A stretch of DNA of 64,000 bases, from contig NZ_BCZQ01000029.1 of the NCBI RefSeq assembly GCF_001598815.1, positions 1 through 64,000 on the forward strand, given 5' to 3'. A program made the translations under genes and the position numbers. The stretch comes from Sphingopyxis terrae subsp. terrae NBRC 15098 (GTDB lineage Bacteria > Pseudomonadota > Alphaproteobacteria > Sphingomonadales > Sphingomonadaceae). Shown here in pieces: positions 34,560 to 44,430 of the stretch; the stretch's first letter is position 1, and the number at the start of each line of letters is the position of its first letter. The notes below the pieces were generated by a model. The model had not been told where the DNA came from, did no database searches, and saw only the letters and a program-made list of their open reading frames with translations.

Positions 34560-35612
34560 TTACGCTGGTTCATCCATTGTAACCGCAAGCTCTTCTACAT
34601 GCTGGGCGAGGAGATCGATGGATTCGATGCGCGCGTCCCACGCGAACATGAAGCGCGCAGAGCCGCCTATGAATGTATAGAAGCGCCAGCCTCTCGCGCT
34701 GAGGCCTTCAAGGAGTTCGTCCCGTGCATGGATGAATACCGCGTTCGACTGGACAGGGAAGGCAAGCCGCACACCGGGTAGGCCATCAATGGCGCCGGCA
34801 AGGCGGGCTGCGCAAAGGTTCGCATGTTCGGCATTGCGGAGCCAGGCGCCGCTTTCGAACAGCCCGATCCACGGTGCCGCGAGAAAGCGCATTTTCGACG
34901 CAAGCTGGCCTGCCTGCTTGCACCGATAGTCGAAGTCGGTCGCCAACTCGGTATCGAAGAAGACGATGGCCTCCCCGGCGGCCATGCCGTTCTTGGTGCC
35001 GCCGAAGCACAGGACGTCGACACCGGCGCGCCACGTTATTTCCGCGGGCGGGCATTGGAGGGTTGCGCAGGCATGGGCGAAGCGCGCGCCGTCCATGTGG
35101 AGCTTGAGCCCGAGTTCACGGCAGGTTGCCGAAATCGCGCGTATCTCTTCGGCCGTATAGACCTGACCCGTTTCGGTCGGCTGGGTGATCGTCACGACGC
35201 GCGGTTTCGGGAAATGAATGTCCGAACGACTTGTTGCGAGTTCGCGGATCGCTTCCGGTGTAAGTTTGCCGTCATCCGATCGCGCGACGAGCAGCTTCGA
35301 TCCGTTCGAGAAAAATTCAGGCGCGCCACATTCATCGGTTTCGACGTGCGATGACGACGAGCAGATGACGCTGTGATAGGATTGGCAGAGCGCGGCAAGC
35401 GCGAGCGAATTGGCGGCGGTACCGTTGAAGGCAAAGAAAACCTCGCACTGCGTCCCGAAGAGAGTCCGGAAAGCATCGGCCGCGCGCTGTGTCCAGTCGT
35501 CGTCGCCATAGGCAGGCGCCGAAGCCGTGTTTGCGGCAGCCATCGCGTCCCATGCTTCGGGGCAAATGCCCGCATAATTGTCGCTGGCGAATTGTTGCGG
35601 CGGAATGGTCAC
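34560..35612 (-). CDS. ltaE: Low-specificity threonine aldolase (PLP enzyme)
   Basis: With the GTG at 35612, eight bases after AAGGAAGG, the protein has 350 residues, normal for this family. It is a fold-type I PLP enzyme: FNGTAANSLALAAL, LHMDGARFAHA with the PLP-binding Asp, and CFGGTKNG, whose Lys forms the Schiff base. It cleaves L-threonine or related beta-hydroxy amino acids to glycine and an aldehyde. An ATG 26 codons upstream is in frame but lacks a site. It lies downstream of the M28 peptidase on the same strand with a 208-base gap, so it may or may not share its mRNA. The exact stereospecificity cannot be read. Confidence 0.86.
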   Translation of the reverse strand: MTIPPQQFASDNYAGICPEAWDAMAAANTASAPAYGDDDWTQRAADAFRTLFGTQCEVFFAFNGTAANSLALAALCQSYHSVICSSSSHVETDECGAPEFFSNGSKLLVARSDDGKLTPEAIRELATSRSDIHFPKPRVVTITQPTETGQVYTAEEIRAISATCRELGLKLHMDGARFAHACATLQCPPAEITWRAGVDVLCFGGTKNGMAAGEAIVFFDTELATDFDYRCKQAGQLASKMRFLAAPWIGLFESGAWLRNAEHANLCAARLAGAIDGLPGVRLAFPVQSNAVFIHARDELLEGLSARGWRFYTFIGGSARFMFAWDARIESIDLLAQHVEELAVTMDEPA

Positions 35613-35820
35613 GTCGAAATCCTTCCTTCGAAATCGAGGCAGATCGACGCGCGTGCGGCTGGGCATCCCGTTTTTTGCCGGTCCGGCCACATCCCCCGTT
35701 CACGTAGGGGCACCACCTTGCTCGGGAGCAGGTTGGTGTCGGGCGTCGACCCGACTCTTGATGCAAGGCGCGCCCTAGGCGTCGCCTGAATTGGTGTCAA
35801 TCAAACTGTCTGGCGCTTTG

Positions 35821-37440
35821 TCATTGGCCTTTTTCTGTCGCTGGCGGGCCGAATATGCTGTCGCTAGTCCAGCGCGGTCGGGACGGGGCGTTTGCGATAT
35901 CGATAGCGAGCGCGACGGCATAATCGTCCAGCCTGATCGCTTCGACAGGCATGATGCCGGGCTGGTTGATATCATCGCTCGGGGCATGATAACGGTTGGC
36001 GCGCCACGCCTGTTCGAGCCTGAACGCTTCGCTTCCGGGCGTGAAGCCGAATTTGAGGGCAAGCGCCGGGATGCCTGCGCGCACGAAACTATATTGATCG
36101 GTTCGCACGAAACTGTTCCGGTGGGGCAGGGGGTCTGGAACCAGACGCAATCCCTGTCTTGCGGCAACGGTTCGGGCATTGTCGCCGAGACTGCTCTCGC
36201 CGTCGCCCTGCGCCAGTATCTCGGTCAGCGGCCATAGGGGCAGGAGCGTATCGAAATTGAGGTTCGCGACAAGACCTTGCCGCGGCACCGTGGGAAACCG
36301 CGCGAAGTAGGTCGAACCGAGCAGTCCGGGCTCTTCTGCTGTCACGATGAGGACAAGGATCGACCGTTTCGGCCTTGGGCCTGCCGCCAGCCGCGCGGCG
36401 ATGTCCAACACCGATGCGACCCCCGAGCCATCGTCGATCGCGCCATTGTAGATAGCGTCACCGTCGACCTCGGGACCGATGCCGACATGGTCGAGATGTG
36501 CCGAGAGGATCACATATTCCCGGGCAAGCCGCGGGTCGCTTCCTGCCAGCACGGCGACGAGGTTGGGGGACGTCAGCCGACGGCGCCGCGCCGTCACGGT
36601 GGCCCCGAGTTTATAGCTGAGCTCGAACTTGGGCAGCGGGGCCGATGTATCAGCGGCGGTGGCGAGCGACGCAAAGTCGTGACCCGATCCTGCGAACAGC
36701 GCCTCGCTGGAGTCAGGAGCCATGCTTGCCAGAAAAAAGCCATCGGGAATGTCGCGAAGGCTGCGATCGGACAAATACATCTGGCTTTGGCGCGCGAGCA
36801 GGAGCTGGCGGCTCCAGGGTATCTCGACCATGTTTGGCGACGTCAGCATGATGAGACCGGCGGCGCCGGATCGCCCCAGCAGCCGCAAGCGCTCCTTGCG
36901 CTGGTTGGCCTTGATCGGGGCAGGAATATTCGGCGGGCCACCGCTGATCGCGACCGCGATCTTGCCGCGCAGATCGACGCCGGCAAAATCGTCGTGTCCG
37001 AACGCGGGCAGATGCATGCCGTAACCGATGAACACCAGCGGCGCTTCGGTCGCCGCCGCGCGGGGGCCGCCGTATGCGGAGATGATCATGTCGCGATCGA
37101 GCGCCAAGGGCTGTTTCGTTCCCGATTGGTCGATCAGCGACACGCTGGAAGCCGAATGGTCGATCGTCTGTTCTTCGAGCGGAACCGTCTGACGGTAGCT
37201 CGCCTGTGCACCCGCGGGCGCAAGGCCGATCTCGCGGAACCGGCGCTCGACATAGCCGACCGCGCGAAGATGGCCCGTCGTGCCGGTCCCGCGGCCTTCG
37301 TTGGCATCGCTTCCGATCGCTTTCACATCGTCCCACCATCGAACGGAGCGCGAAACATCCTGGGCCGTTCCGGACTGCGCAACGGCGTAGGCCGGCAAGA
37401 CGAGCGCCACGACGCCCGCAATCAATCGGTTCAGGGTCAT
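35821..37440 (-). CDS. Secreted M28-family metallopeptidase
   Basis: The 539-residue protein has a signal peptide (LIAGVVALVLPAYAVAQ) and the full metal site of M28 aminopeptidases: His in SAHLDHVG, Asp in GAIDDGSG, Glu pair in TAEEPGLLGS, Asp in NLNFDT and His in YHAPSDD. A PA-type insert precedes the catalytic part. It should remove N-terminal residues from peptides in the periplasm. The ATG at 37440 overlaps the stop of the epimerase gene by four bases, so the two are co-expressed. Supply of free amino acids, including D-Glu-containing peptides, fits the epimerase. Confidence 0.9.
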   Translation of the reverse strand: MTLNRLIAGVVALVLPAYAVAQSGTAQDVSRSVRWWDDVKAIGSDANEGRGTGTTGHLRAVGYVERRFREIGLAPAGAQASYRQTVPLEEQTIDHSASSVSLIDQSGTKQPLALDRDMIISAYGGPRAAATEAPLVFIGYGMHLPAFGHDDFAGVDLRGKIAVAISGGPPNIPAPIKANQRKERLRLLGRSGAAGLIMLTSPNMVEIPWSRQLLLARQSQMYLSDRSLRDIPDGFFLASMAPDSSEALFAGSGHDFASLATAADTSAPLPKFELSYKLGATVTARRRRLTSPNLVAVLAGSDPRLAREYVILSAHLDHVGIGPEVDGDAIYNGAIDDGSGVASVLDIAARLAAGPRPKRSILVLIVTAEEPGLLGSTYFARFPTVPRQGLVANLNFDTLLPLWPLTEILAQGDGESSLGDNARTVAARQGLRLVPDPLPHRNSFVRTDQYSFVRAGIPALALKFGFTPGSEAFRLEQAWRANRYHAPSDDINQPGIMPVEAIRLDDYAVALAIDIANAPSRPRWTSDSIFGPPATEKGQ

Positions 37441-38519
37441 GGATTTTCCTCGCTTCGGGATGCGCCGCCCCAGACGAGGTCGGGGCATGTGATGTGGCCG
37501 CCTTCGTAATGCGCTGCGGGCATCCGGTCGGCGGCAAGAAAGATCGGGCCATCAAGGTCGACGATGCTGCAATATTGGCCGACGAGCCAGGCCGGAGCCA
37601 TCGCCAGCGACGTTCCGAGCATGTTGCCGACCATGACGTCGAGCCCGAGCGAACGGGTCCGCTGCACGAGGCGAAGCGCATCGGTAAGGCCGCCGCACTT
37701 GTCGAGCTTGATGTTGACGGTTTGGTAGAATCGGTAAAGGCGATCAAGATCGGCGACCGTCTGTATGCTCTCGTCCGCGGCCACCGGGGTCGATAATGCC
37801 TGATCGGCAAGCAGCGCATCGGAGCCAGGCGCGAACGGCTGCTCGATCAGCCTTACGTCCGCCGCCCGGCATGCCGGCATAAGGCGGGCGAGGCTGGTCG
37901 GCGTGAGGCTCCGGTTGGCATCGACGGCCAGCCAGACGTCCGGGCGCGCGGCGCGCACGGCCGCGACCCGCGCGCCATCCTTTTCGTCACCGACGAGCTT
38001 TACCTTGATCGCGCGGGCATCCGCATAATGTTCCGCTTTCGCTGCCATCGCATCGGGTGGCGCGTTGCCGATCGTAAAGGTGGTGAGCAAAGCGCGGGGC
38101 GGCGCCATATCGAGCAATTGCCAGACGGGTTGGCCCATGCGCTTTGCATGGAGATCCCAGAGCGCGCAATCTAAGGCGTTACGCGCCCCGCCGGCAGGGA
38201 AAATCCGGGCGGCGTCGGCATGGCGGACGCCCCCTGCGATCGTCGCGGTCGCATCGGTCAGCGCGGCCGCAATGCCTTGCGGCATATCCTGCCGATAGAA
38301 TACGCCGGCCGCTTCCGCTTCACCCACGTGACCGTCGGCTTCGAGCCGCAGCACGACTGTTTCGATGTCGTCAAAGCGCTGGCCGGCGATATGGAAGGGT
38401 TCGGCGAGCTTGTGTCGGACGATGGCGACATCGACGCGCGGCGCACAAATTTCGAGGCGGGCGAGGGCGCCGTCGATGTCGAGAGACTCCGCCGAAGAAG
38501 GGGGTGGCATGACAGACAT
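37437..38519 (-). CDS. dgcA: Enolase-superfamily epimerase/racemase, DgcA-like
   Basis: The 360-residue protein is of the dipeptide-epimerase group of muconate-lactonising-type enzymes. It shows the acid/base Lys in AIKVKL, metal ligands in VDANR, EQP and ADES, and the second Lys in NIKLDKCGG. Such enzymes racemise the alpha carbon of L-Ala-D/L-Glu or, in the DgcN-DgcA pathway, N-acetyl-D-glutamate. The DgcN-like protein (DUF1611) is in the same regulon at 43369-44430, which favours the second role. A perfect TGACA-N6-TGTCA site stands just upstream. ATG at 38519; a second ATG three codons later is possible. Confidence 0.82.
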   Translation of the reverse strand: MSVMPPPSSAESLDIDGALARLEICAPRVDVAIVRHKLAEPFHIAGQRFDDIETVVLRLEADGHVGEAEAAGVFYRQDMPQGIAAALTDATATIAGGVRHADAARIFPAGGARNALDCALWDLHAKRMGQPVWQLLDMAPPRALLTTFTIGNAPPDAMAAKAEHYADARAIKVKLVGDEKDGARVAAVRAARPDVWLAVDANRSLTPTSLARLMPACRAADVRLIEQPFAPGSDALLADQALSTPVAADESIQTVADLDRLYRFYQTVNIKLDKCGGLTDALRLVQRTRSLGLDVMVGNMLGTSLAMAPAWLVGQYCSIVDLDGPIFLAADRMPAAHYEGGHITCPDLVWGGASRSEENP

Positions 38520-38562
38520 GCGATTCGGCTAGTCGCATGAATATTTTCTGTCTATGATTTTT

Positions 38563-38582
38563 AATGACAAAAAACTGTCATT
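38563..38582. promoter_or_regulatory. Predicted RpiR operator, epimerase promoter
   Basis: AATGACA at 38563-38569 and TGTCATT at 38576-38582 form a perfect inverted repeat around six bases. On the minus strand TTGTCA of this repeat can serve as a -35 box, with AAAATA 17 bases further as -10, driving the epimerase-peptidase operon. The same TGACA-N6-TGTCA form recurs at 39591-39606. Confidence 0.68.
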
Positions 38583-38593
38583 GCGCTCTCGCA

Positions 38594-39529
38594 TCAACCC
38601 GACATTTTCGGGCGCGGAGGCTGGTGTCCGGCGTAGCCCGTGAAGGTCTGGTGGAGGCGCGTGAGTGTTTCGAGGCGAGCCTCGACTTTCGTGCCGATCT
38701 TTTTGATGACGCTATTCACCATCAGGTTGATGGCGCAGACAAGCGCTACCGGCGAACTCCAGAACATGCCGGTCTGCGTTGGCACGGCAAGGACGTGTGG
38801 GGTGAAACGCGGCGCCCAGTCGCAGAAGAGATCGGTGAGAACGATCAGCGGGATGCCAAGCTGACTCGCGTGCTCGGCGATAAGATAGGACTGGCGCGAA
38901 TAGCGGCGGATATCGATCACGACGAGGCAGCGGTCTTCCTCGTCAGTCGCAAAGACATCGGCGTAATTGCCAGCGGTCAGATCGACGAGGCGGACGCCGT
39001 CGCGCATGAATTGCAGATGGTTGGCGAGGAGCATCGCGATGCCGCGCTCGGTCTGAAATCCCGCGATATGAACGGTCTTCGCTGTCGCGAGCAGATTGGC
39101 GGCGTCCTCCCATTGCGGCATTTCGGCAAGACGATAGACCGCTAGCAGCGATTTCATCTCACGCTGCATCGATTCATCTGCTTCCTCCGGAAGGCCGGGG
39201 CTATCCACGAAATGCTGGAGCTGGTCGCCAACCAGCCAGGGAAAACCTTCCTCGCTGCCATCCTTCAGTTCGTTCTTCATCGTCTTAAAGTTGCGATAGC
39301 CGAGCTTGCGGGTGAAGCGTCCGATCGTGATCTCGCTGACCCCCACTTTCACCGCGAGCGTCATCGCGGTCTCGAAGGCGAGTGTGGGATAATGGCGTAG
39401 AATATAGGCGGCGATCGCCCGGTCCGCCGTCGAATATGTTTCGAGTTCGGCCTGAAGGCGCTGGAGGAGCGGCACATTGGGGATGGCCGGTGCCTCCTGT
39501 CTCGCAGCTCGTTCCTGCTTGCCTGCCAT
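38594..39529 (-). CDS. RpiR/MurR-family transcriptional regulator
   Basis: The 311-residue protein has an N-terminal helix-turn-helix of RpiR type (VSEITIGRFTRKLGYRNFK) and a C-terminal SIS sugar-phosphate-binding domain (VHIAGFQTERGIA, LVVIDIRRYS, LIVLTDLFCDWA). Members often sense amino-sugar or cell-wall metabolites. It lies between the epimerase operon and the TonB receptor operon, both of which carry TGACA-N6-TGTCA sites, so it very likely controls both and perhaps itself. ATG at 39529. Confidence 0.9.
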   Translation of the reverse strand: MAGKQERAARQEAPAIPNVPLLQRLQAELETYSTADRAIAAYILRHYPTLAFETAMTLAVKVGVSEITIGRFTRKLGYRNFKTMKNELKDGSEEGFPWLVGDQLQHFVDSPGLPEEADESMQREMKSLLAVYRLAEMPQWEDAANLLATAKTVHIAGFQTERGIAMLLANHLQFMRDGVRLVDLTAGNYADVFATDEEDRCLVVIDIRRYSRQSYLIAEHASQLGIPLIVLTDLFCDWAPRFTPHVLAVPTQTGMFWSSPVALVCAINLMVNSVIKKIGTKVEARLETLTRLHQTFTGYAGHQPPRPKMSG

Positions 39530-39562
39530 GCGCCTCTCCTCCTGTCAGCTTCCGGTTATTAA

Positions 39563-39606
39563 TGTCAGAAATATGTTCAAAACTATCAATTGACAGAAAT
39601 ATGTCA
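39563..39606. promoter_or_regulatory. Predicted RpiR operators, two sites 28 bp apart
   Basis: TGTCAGAAATATGTTC (39563-39578) and TGACAGAAATATGTCA (39591-39606) share the core GAAATATGT. The second is a perfect TGACA-N6-TGTCA palindrome, the first a degenerate one. The second overlaps TTGACA (39590-39595), a consensus -35 box for the TonB receptor gene, with TTAAT about 17-18 bases downstream. The region also separates rpiR, transcribed the other way, from the receptor. Confidence 0.72.
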
Positions 39607-39690
39607 ACGAGAGTTAATTCTGTCGTTCTCCGGCCTTGCGAGCGCAAAGGGCGCTTCGATCCGGGCTTATCGATCCAGGGGGTGTGTGAG

Positions 39691-41829
39691 ATGACGATGA
39701 ACCGAGAAAGCTTTGACTCCCACCAGCGCAGTCGCGCGGCGCTTCACCCGTTCCGTGCCGGGACCGCCGCCGCGATCCTTGCCTTGGTCCCGTCCGTCGC
39801 CGCCGCGCAAGAGGCAGCTGGAGGCGAGGGCGATGCTATCGTCGTGACGGGCTATCGTTACCTTAGCGAGGATACGAGCGGGACGACGGGTCTTCCGGTT
39901 CCATTGGAAAAGGTCCCCCAGTCGATCAGTCTCGTCAGCAAGGATTTCCTCGATGCGACCGATGCGAAATCGCTGGGCGATGTCGCACAATATACGCCGG
40001 GGGCGCTGTTCGACGGCAATCCCGGGGGCACGTCGTCGATTGTCAAGCTGCGCGGCTTCGCGGCTGGCAACGCGATCGACGGGCTGAACGTCGGGGCGCT
40101 GGATTACGAACCCGATTTCGCGACCCTCGAACGGCTCGAGATCGTCAAGGGGCCGACCTCGGTGGTTTACGGCGCGGCCAATCCGGGCGGCATCATCAAC
40201 CAGGTCACGAAAGGCGCGAAGCCCGACACGCCCTCGTATATCGAACTGCTCGGCGGGTCTTGGGATCGTTGGCGGGTCGAAGGACAGGTCGCGACCTCGC
40301 TTGACACGGCGGGAGCGGTCAATCTGATCGCGGTCGGCGTCCATGAGGAAGCGGGCAGCTTCATGCAGCGCGTCGATTCGGCGAAGACGGTTCTGTATGG
40401 GGGGATCGATGCGGAGTTGTCACCGGGTCTCACCGGCTATGTCCATGGCGGTTACGAGCGCTACCGGCGCACTTCGTTCGACGGCATCCCGACATTGTCC
40501 GACGGCTCGCCGGCGCCGGTCGACCGCTCCTTCTTCATCGGGTCGGGCGATTTCGACCTCGTGACGCCGGTGGTGCGCGTGAACGGCGGGCTCGACTGGG
40601 AGGCTTCGTCGGCGCTGTCGGTCAGCCTCAAGGTCAATTACCTCCGCTCGAACACGACCGGAGAAAGCGGCTATGCCTATGATCTCCAGCCCAGCGGCGA
40701 CTTCTTCATCGCGATCAACAATATCACGAAAAGCGTCACGCAGGCATTCAGTGCGGGTCTCTCGACCGTCTACAAGTTCGACGATATGGGGCTGACCGAC
40801 AGCTTCGTGACGGTTGCCGCTAATTACCAGAGCTACGACACGAAACAGGCAGGCACGATTCCCAATACGCCGCAGGGCGACGTCGGAAATATCTTCGATG
40901 GCGTCGATGCGATCGAGGCGCTTTTCAACACGCGCACCTATCCGGGCATCTTCGATTACAGCCTGAACCGCCGTCTGCGCTATTTCACGCTGTCGACGCA
41001 GGCGAACATCAAGGTCGCCGAGCCGCTGACCCTGCTTGCGGGACTCTCCTGGGCCAAGCCCGATGTCAGTAAGCAGTCGGGTACCGGCCCCTGGCAGGAT
41101 TTCAGCGGAGACAGCCAGACGAGCCTCCGTCTCGCAGCGACGCTGGAGCCGGTGCGCGGCCTCAACTTCTATGCGTCCTACAGCGAATCCTTTCAGCCGC
41201 AGCTTTTCATCGACGCTGCGGGCGGGGTCCTGCCGCCGCTCACCGGCGAACAATATGAGGTCGGCTTTAAATATGTGTCGTCCGATCGCCGCCTGCTTCT
41301 TACCGGCGCGCTGTTTGACGTTCGGCAGTCGAACCAAGCCCGCTATGACCAGACCATCGATCTTATCGACCGCTACGCGCCCATCGGCGAGGTGCGCCAT
41401 CGCGGGCTCGAACTCCAGGCGGTGGGTGAAATTGCGAAGGGGTGGCAGGTCAACGCAGGACTCGCCATCCTCGACCCGACGATCCGGCGCGACGACGATC
41501 CCATGCTGATCGGCAAGACCATCGCCTTCCTGCCGAAGAGCTCGGCGAGCATCTATACCAGTTATGAATTCGGCGATGCCTTTGTTGGCGGCGGTATCCG
41601 CTACGTCGATTCGGTGAAGACGGATATCGACCGTGCGACGCGGGATCTGCCGTCCTATACGCTGGTCGATGTCTCGGCAGGTTATGACTTCGGGCGTTTC
41701 CGTGCCCAGATCAACGTCAAGAATGTCTTCGACAAGCATTATTTCGTGAACAATTATCAGACGCTATTCTACGGCAATGTCGTCGGCGAACCGCGCAGCG
41801 TCACGGTTTCGCTGCGCGCGAATTTCTGA
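39691..41829 (+). CDS. TonB-dependent receptor, siderophore-receptor-like
   Basis: The 712-residue protein has a signal peptide ending VAAAQ, the TonB-box region DAIVVTGYRYLS, a plug with QSISLVSKDFL, RLEIVKGPTSVVYGAANPGG and a barrel ending LRANF. The plug resembles FhuA/FpvA-type receptors, yet the gene heads an operon of deacylase, DUF1611, serine hydrolase and esterase-like genes and is under the RpiR site, so its ligand is more likely a peptide or cell-wall fragment. The ATG at 39691 follows GGGGGTGTG. Confidence 0.9.
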   Translation: MTMNRESFDSHQRSRAALHPFRAGTAAAILALVPSVAAAQEAAGGEGDAIVVTGYRYLSEDTSGTTGLPVPLEKVPQSISLVSKDFLDATDAKSLGDVAQYTPGALFDGNPGGTSSIVKLRGFAAGNAIDGLNVGALDYEPDFATLERLEIVKGPTSVVYGAANPGGIINQVTKGAKPDTPSYIELLGGSWDRWRVEGQVATSLDTAGAVNLIAVGVHEEAGSFMQRVDSAKTVLYGGIDAELSPGLTGYVHGGYERYRRTSFDGIPTLSDGSPAPVDRSFFIGSGDFDLVTPVVRVNGGLDWEASSALSVSLKVNYLRSNTTGESGYAYDLQPSGDFFIAINNITKSVTQAFSAGLSTVYKFDDMGLTDSFVTVAANYQSYDTKQAGTIPNTPQGDVGNIFDGVDAIEALFNTRTYPGIFDYSLNRRLRYFTLSTQANIKVAEPLTLLAGLSWAKPDVSKQSGTGPWQDFSGDSQTSLRLAATLEPVRGLNFYASYSESFQPQLFIDAAGGVLPPLTGEQYEVGFKYVSSDRRLLLTGALFDVRQSNQARYDQTIDLIDRYAPIGEVRHRGLELQAVGEIAKGWQVNAGLAILDPTIRRDDDPMLIGKTIAFLPKSSASIYTSYEFGDAFVGGGIRYVDSVKTDIDRATRDLPSYTLVDVSAGYDFGRFRAQINVKNVFDKHYFVNNYQTLFYGNVVGEPRSVTVSLRANF

Positions 41830-41869
41830 GCTCGTGCCAGGCGTGGTGTTTGAGAGGCGAATCTTGACG

Positions 41870-43369
41870 ATGGTGCGGCCGGCGCGCGCTGCTGCGCTGC
41901 TGCTGGCCGCGGCCGCGCTGGCGGCGAACCTTTCTGCCGCAGCGTCGCAGGCCGGGCCGGTGCACGACATCGTTTATACGGGAGCCCGCGCGATCGACCC
42001 GGAAACGGGGCTCGATGCGGTGCGCAATATCGCGGTCGACGGCGACCGGATCGCGGCGGTCAGCGAGGCGCCGCTGAAGGGCAGGCGGGTGATCGACGCG
42101 CGCGGGCTCGTCGCGGCGCCGGGCTTCATCGACATACATTCGCATGCGACCACGCGCGACGCGGCGCGCTATCAGGCAAAGGACGGGGTGACGACCCGGC
42201 TCGAACTCGAGATCGGGACCTGGCCGGTACCGACCTGGTACGAGGCGAAGCGAGGACGCGAACTCCTGAACTATGGCACCAGCGCCGGGCACACGGCGCT
42301 GCGCTATTTCATCCAGAAGGGGGAGGGTGATGCAGGGCTCGCGGCGCTGCGCGACCCGATGGAGAAATTCGACGCAAACGAAGCCGACGCGCCGCTGTCC
42401 AACGCCGCGGCAAAGCGGCTGGACGCGCTGCTCGAACAAGGGGTACGCGAGGGGGCGATCGGAATCGGCAGCGGCACCCAATATGCACCGGGGATAACGC
42501 GGCGCGAGATGCTCGATGTCACGGCGGTTGCCGCGAAAACCGCCACCTGCCTGTTCACGCATATTCGTTACGGCAGCCTGGTAGAACCGGGCAGCGCGCT
42601 CGAGGCGGTGCAGGAGAGTATCGCGAACGCCGCCGTGACAGGCGCTTGCGTCCATGTGGCGCATATTAACAGCATGGCCATGCGCGATGCGCCCTTCATG
42701 ACCGCGCTCATTCGCGATGCGCGCGCGCGCGGCGTCGATATCACGACCGAAACCTATCCCTGGGGCGGATCGGTCGATGCAGTGCGCAGCCACTTCTTCG
42801 ATCCGGGTTGGGAACAGCGCTGGGGCGTCGGCGTCGGCGATCTGCAATCGCGCAGCACGGGCCGACGGCTGACGCAGGCCGAGTTCGACGCGCTGCGCGC
42901 CGGCACAGGCGATGACGGGGTCATCATGCATATGAACAGCGAAGCGACAATCGCCGCGCTGCTTCAGAACCCCTCGGTGCTCGTTGCGAGCGACGGGGGG
43001 CGGATCGAGGGGCCGAACGGGCATCCGCGTTCGGCAGGCACGTTCGCGCGCCTGCTCGGTCACTATGTCCGCGAAGCGCGAACGCTCGATCTGGCGGAGG
43101 CGCTGCGCAAGATCACATTGATGCCTGCTCAGCGGCTCCAAGCTTTCGTTCCGGCCATGAAGCGCAAGGGCCGGCTCCAGCCGGGCATGGACGCCGATAT
43201 CGTGCTGTTCGATCCGCGCACGGTGGGGACGCGCGCGACCTATGGCGATGCCGCCCATTATTCCGACGGCTTTCGCTATGTGATGGTGAATGGCGTTCTC
43301 ATCGTCGATGACGGGGCGCTCGTCGAACGCGTCAATCCGGGGCGGCCCATATATTCGAAGTATAATTGA
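41870..43369 (+). CDS. Exported N-acyl-D-amino-acid deacylase-type amidohydrolase
   Basis: The 499-residue protein has a long Ala-rich signal peptide and an amidohydrolase barrel. PGFIDIHSHAT provides the H-x-H metal pair, HIAHINSMAM-like and THIRYGS stretches supply further His, and VASDGG the final Asp. The C-terminal DADIVLFDP is typical of D-aminoacylases and dihydroorotase-like enzymes. It would cut N-acyl-D-amino acids or D-amino-acid peptides in the periplasm. The ATG at 41870 follows TGAGAGGCGA, 40 bases after the receptor. The next gene overlaps its stop by one base. Confidence 0.85.
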   Translation: MVRPARAAALLLAAAALAANLSAAASQAGPVHDIVYTGARAIDPETGLDAVRNIAVDGDRIAAVSEAPLKGRRVIDARGLVAAPGFIDIHSHATTRDAARYQAKDGVTTRLELEIGTWPVPTWYEAKRGRELLNYGTSAGHTALRYFIQKGEGDAGLAALRDPMEKFDANEADAPLSNAAAKRLDALLEQGVREGAIGIGSGTQYAPGITRREMLDVTAVAAKTATCLFTHIRYGSLVEPGSALEAVQESIANAAVTGACVHVAHINSMAMRDAPFMTALIRDARARGVDITTETYPWGGSVDAVRSHFFDPGWEQRWGVGVGDLQSRSTGRRLTQAEFDALRAGTGDDGVIMHMNSEATIAALLQNPSVLVASDGGRIEGPNGHPRSAGTFARLLGHYVREARTLDLAEALRKITLMPAQRLQAFVPAMKRKGRLQPGMDADIVLFDPRTVGTRATYGDAAHYSDGFRYVMVNGVLIVDDGALVERVNPGRPIYSKYN

Positions 43370-44430
43370 TGAGCATGGCGATCGATCATCCCATGGCTGT
43401 GCCAACCACCGGGCCCGAAGGTCTCGACCTTCCCGGCCCCTATCTGCTTTTCCTCGGCGATGCGGCGGACGCCACCTTTCTGAAGACGGGCCTCGGCCTT
43501 CGCGACTGGGCGCCACGGCTCTGTATTGGCGAGCATAAATGCGCGGGCGCGGCGGCCACGCTCGGCCTTCCGGTCATGAAGCCGCGTGCGGCCCATGCCG
43601 CCGGCGCGCGGGCGCTCGTCCTATCCGCGGCGTCGATCGGCGGTGCGATACGCGATGCCTGGATCCCCGACCTGGTCGATGCCCTCGAAGCCGGACTCGA
43701 CATCATCAGCGGCGCGCACGACCGGCTCGGCGAGAACAGGCGGCTCCGACAGGCCGCGGAGGCCCACGGGCGCCGTCTGATCGACGTACGGACACCGCCT
43801 GCCGTCTTGCCGATCGCGACCGGCCGGCGACGAAGCGGCAAGCGGCTGCTGACCGTCGGCACCGACTGCGCGCTTGGAAAGAAATATACGGCGCTGGCAT
43901 TGGCCGACGCCTTCCGCGCGCGCGGGATCGACACGGATTTCCGGGCGACGGGCCAGACGGGCATCATGATCGCAGGGCGAGGCATTCCCATCGATTCGGT
44001 CGTCAGCGATTTCGTCGCGGGCGCTGCCGAGTTGCTGAGTCCTGATGCCGATCCGGCGCATTGGGATGTGATCGAGGGGCAGGGGTCGCTCTTTCACCCC
44101 TCCTATGCTGGCGTATCGCTAGGCCTCCTCCATGGGTCGCAGCCCGACGTTCTGGTGCTTTGTCACGCCCATGGCCGCGAACGGATCGTCGGGCTGCCCG
44201 ACTTTCCGCTGCCGCCGATCGGCCGCGCGATCGAGGTTACCCTGCAGCAGGCAGAGCTTACCAACCCCGGCGTCCGCTGCGCGGGCGTCTCGCTCAATAC
44301 CACGGGTCTGGGCGCCGAGGAAGCGGAGGCGGCGATGTCCGAACTGGCGCGCGCGTGGAACATCGTGGTCGCCGATCCGATGCGCGGCGGCCCGGCTTTC
44401 GACCGTCTCGTCGACGCGTGCCTCGCATGA
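43369..44430 (+). CDS. dgcN: DUF1611 protein, DgcN-like D-glutamate N-acetyltransferase
   Basis: The 353-residue protein is a DUF1611 member. It has the P-loop-like motif TVGTDCALGKKYTALAL, then ATGQTGIMIAGRGIPIDSVVSDF and the IEGQGSLFHPSY block characteristic of the family. DUF1611 includes DgcN, which acetylates D-glutamate before racemisation by DgcA; the DgcA-like gene is at 37437-38519 in the same RpiR-controlled region. This makes D-Glu catabolism the best reading, though other DUF1611 proteins may differ. The ATG at 43369 overlaps the deacylase stop by one base, and the stop overlaps the next gene by four. Confidence 0.84.
   Translation: MSMAIDHPMAVPTTGPEGLDLPGPYLLFLGDAADATFLKTGLGLRDWAPRLCIGEHKCAGAAATLGLPVMKPRAAHAAGARALVLSAASIGGAIRDAWIPDLVDALEAGLDIISGAHDRLGENRRLRQAAEAHGRRLIDVRTPPAVLPIATGRRRSGKRLLTVGTDCALGKKYTALALADAFRARGIDTDFRATGQTGIMIAGRGIPIDSVVSDFVAGAAELLSPDADPAHWDVIEGQGSLFHPSYAGVSLGLLHGSQPDVLVLCHAHGRERIVGLPDFPLPPIGRAIEVTLQQAELTNPGVRCAGVSLNTTGLGAEEAEAAMSELARAWNIVVADPMRGGPAFDRLVDACLA

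Noticed and set aside
39691..41829. Siderophore receptor role for the TonB protein
   Set aside because: The plug resembles siderophore receptors, but no Fur-like site or siderophore gene is seen and the operon is catabolic.
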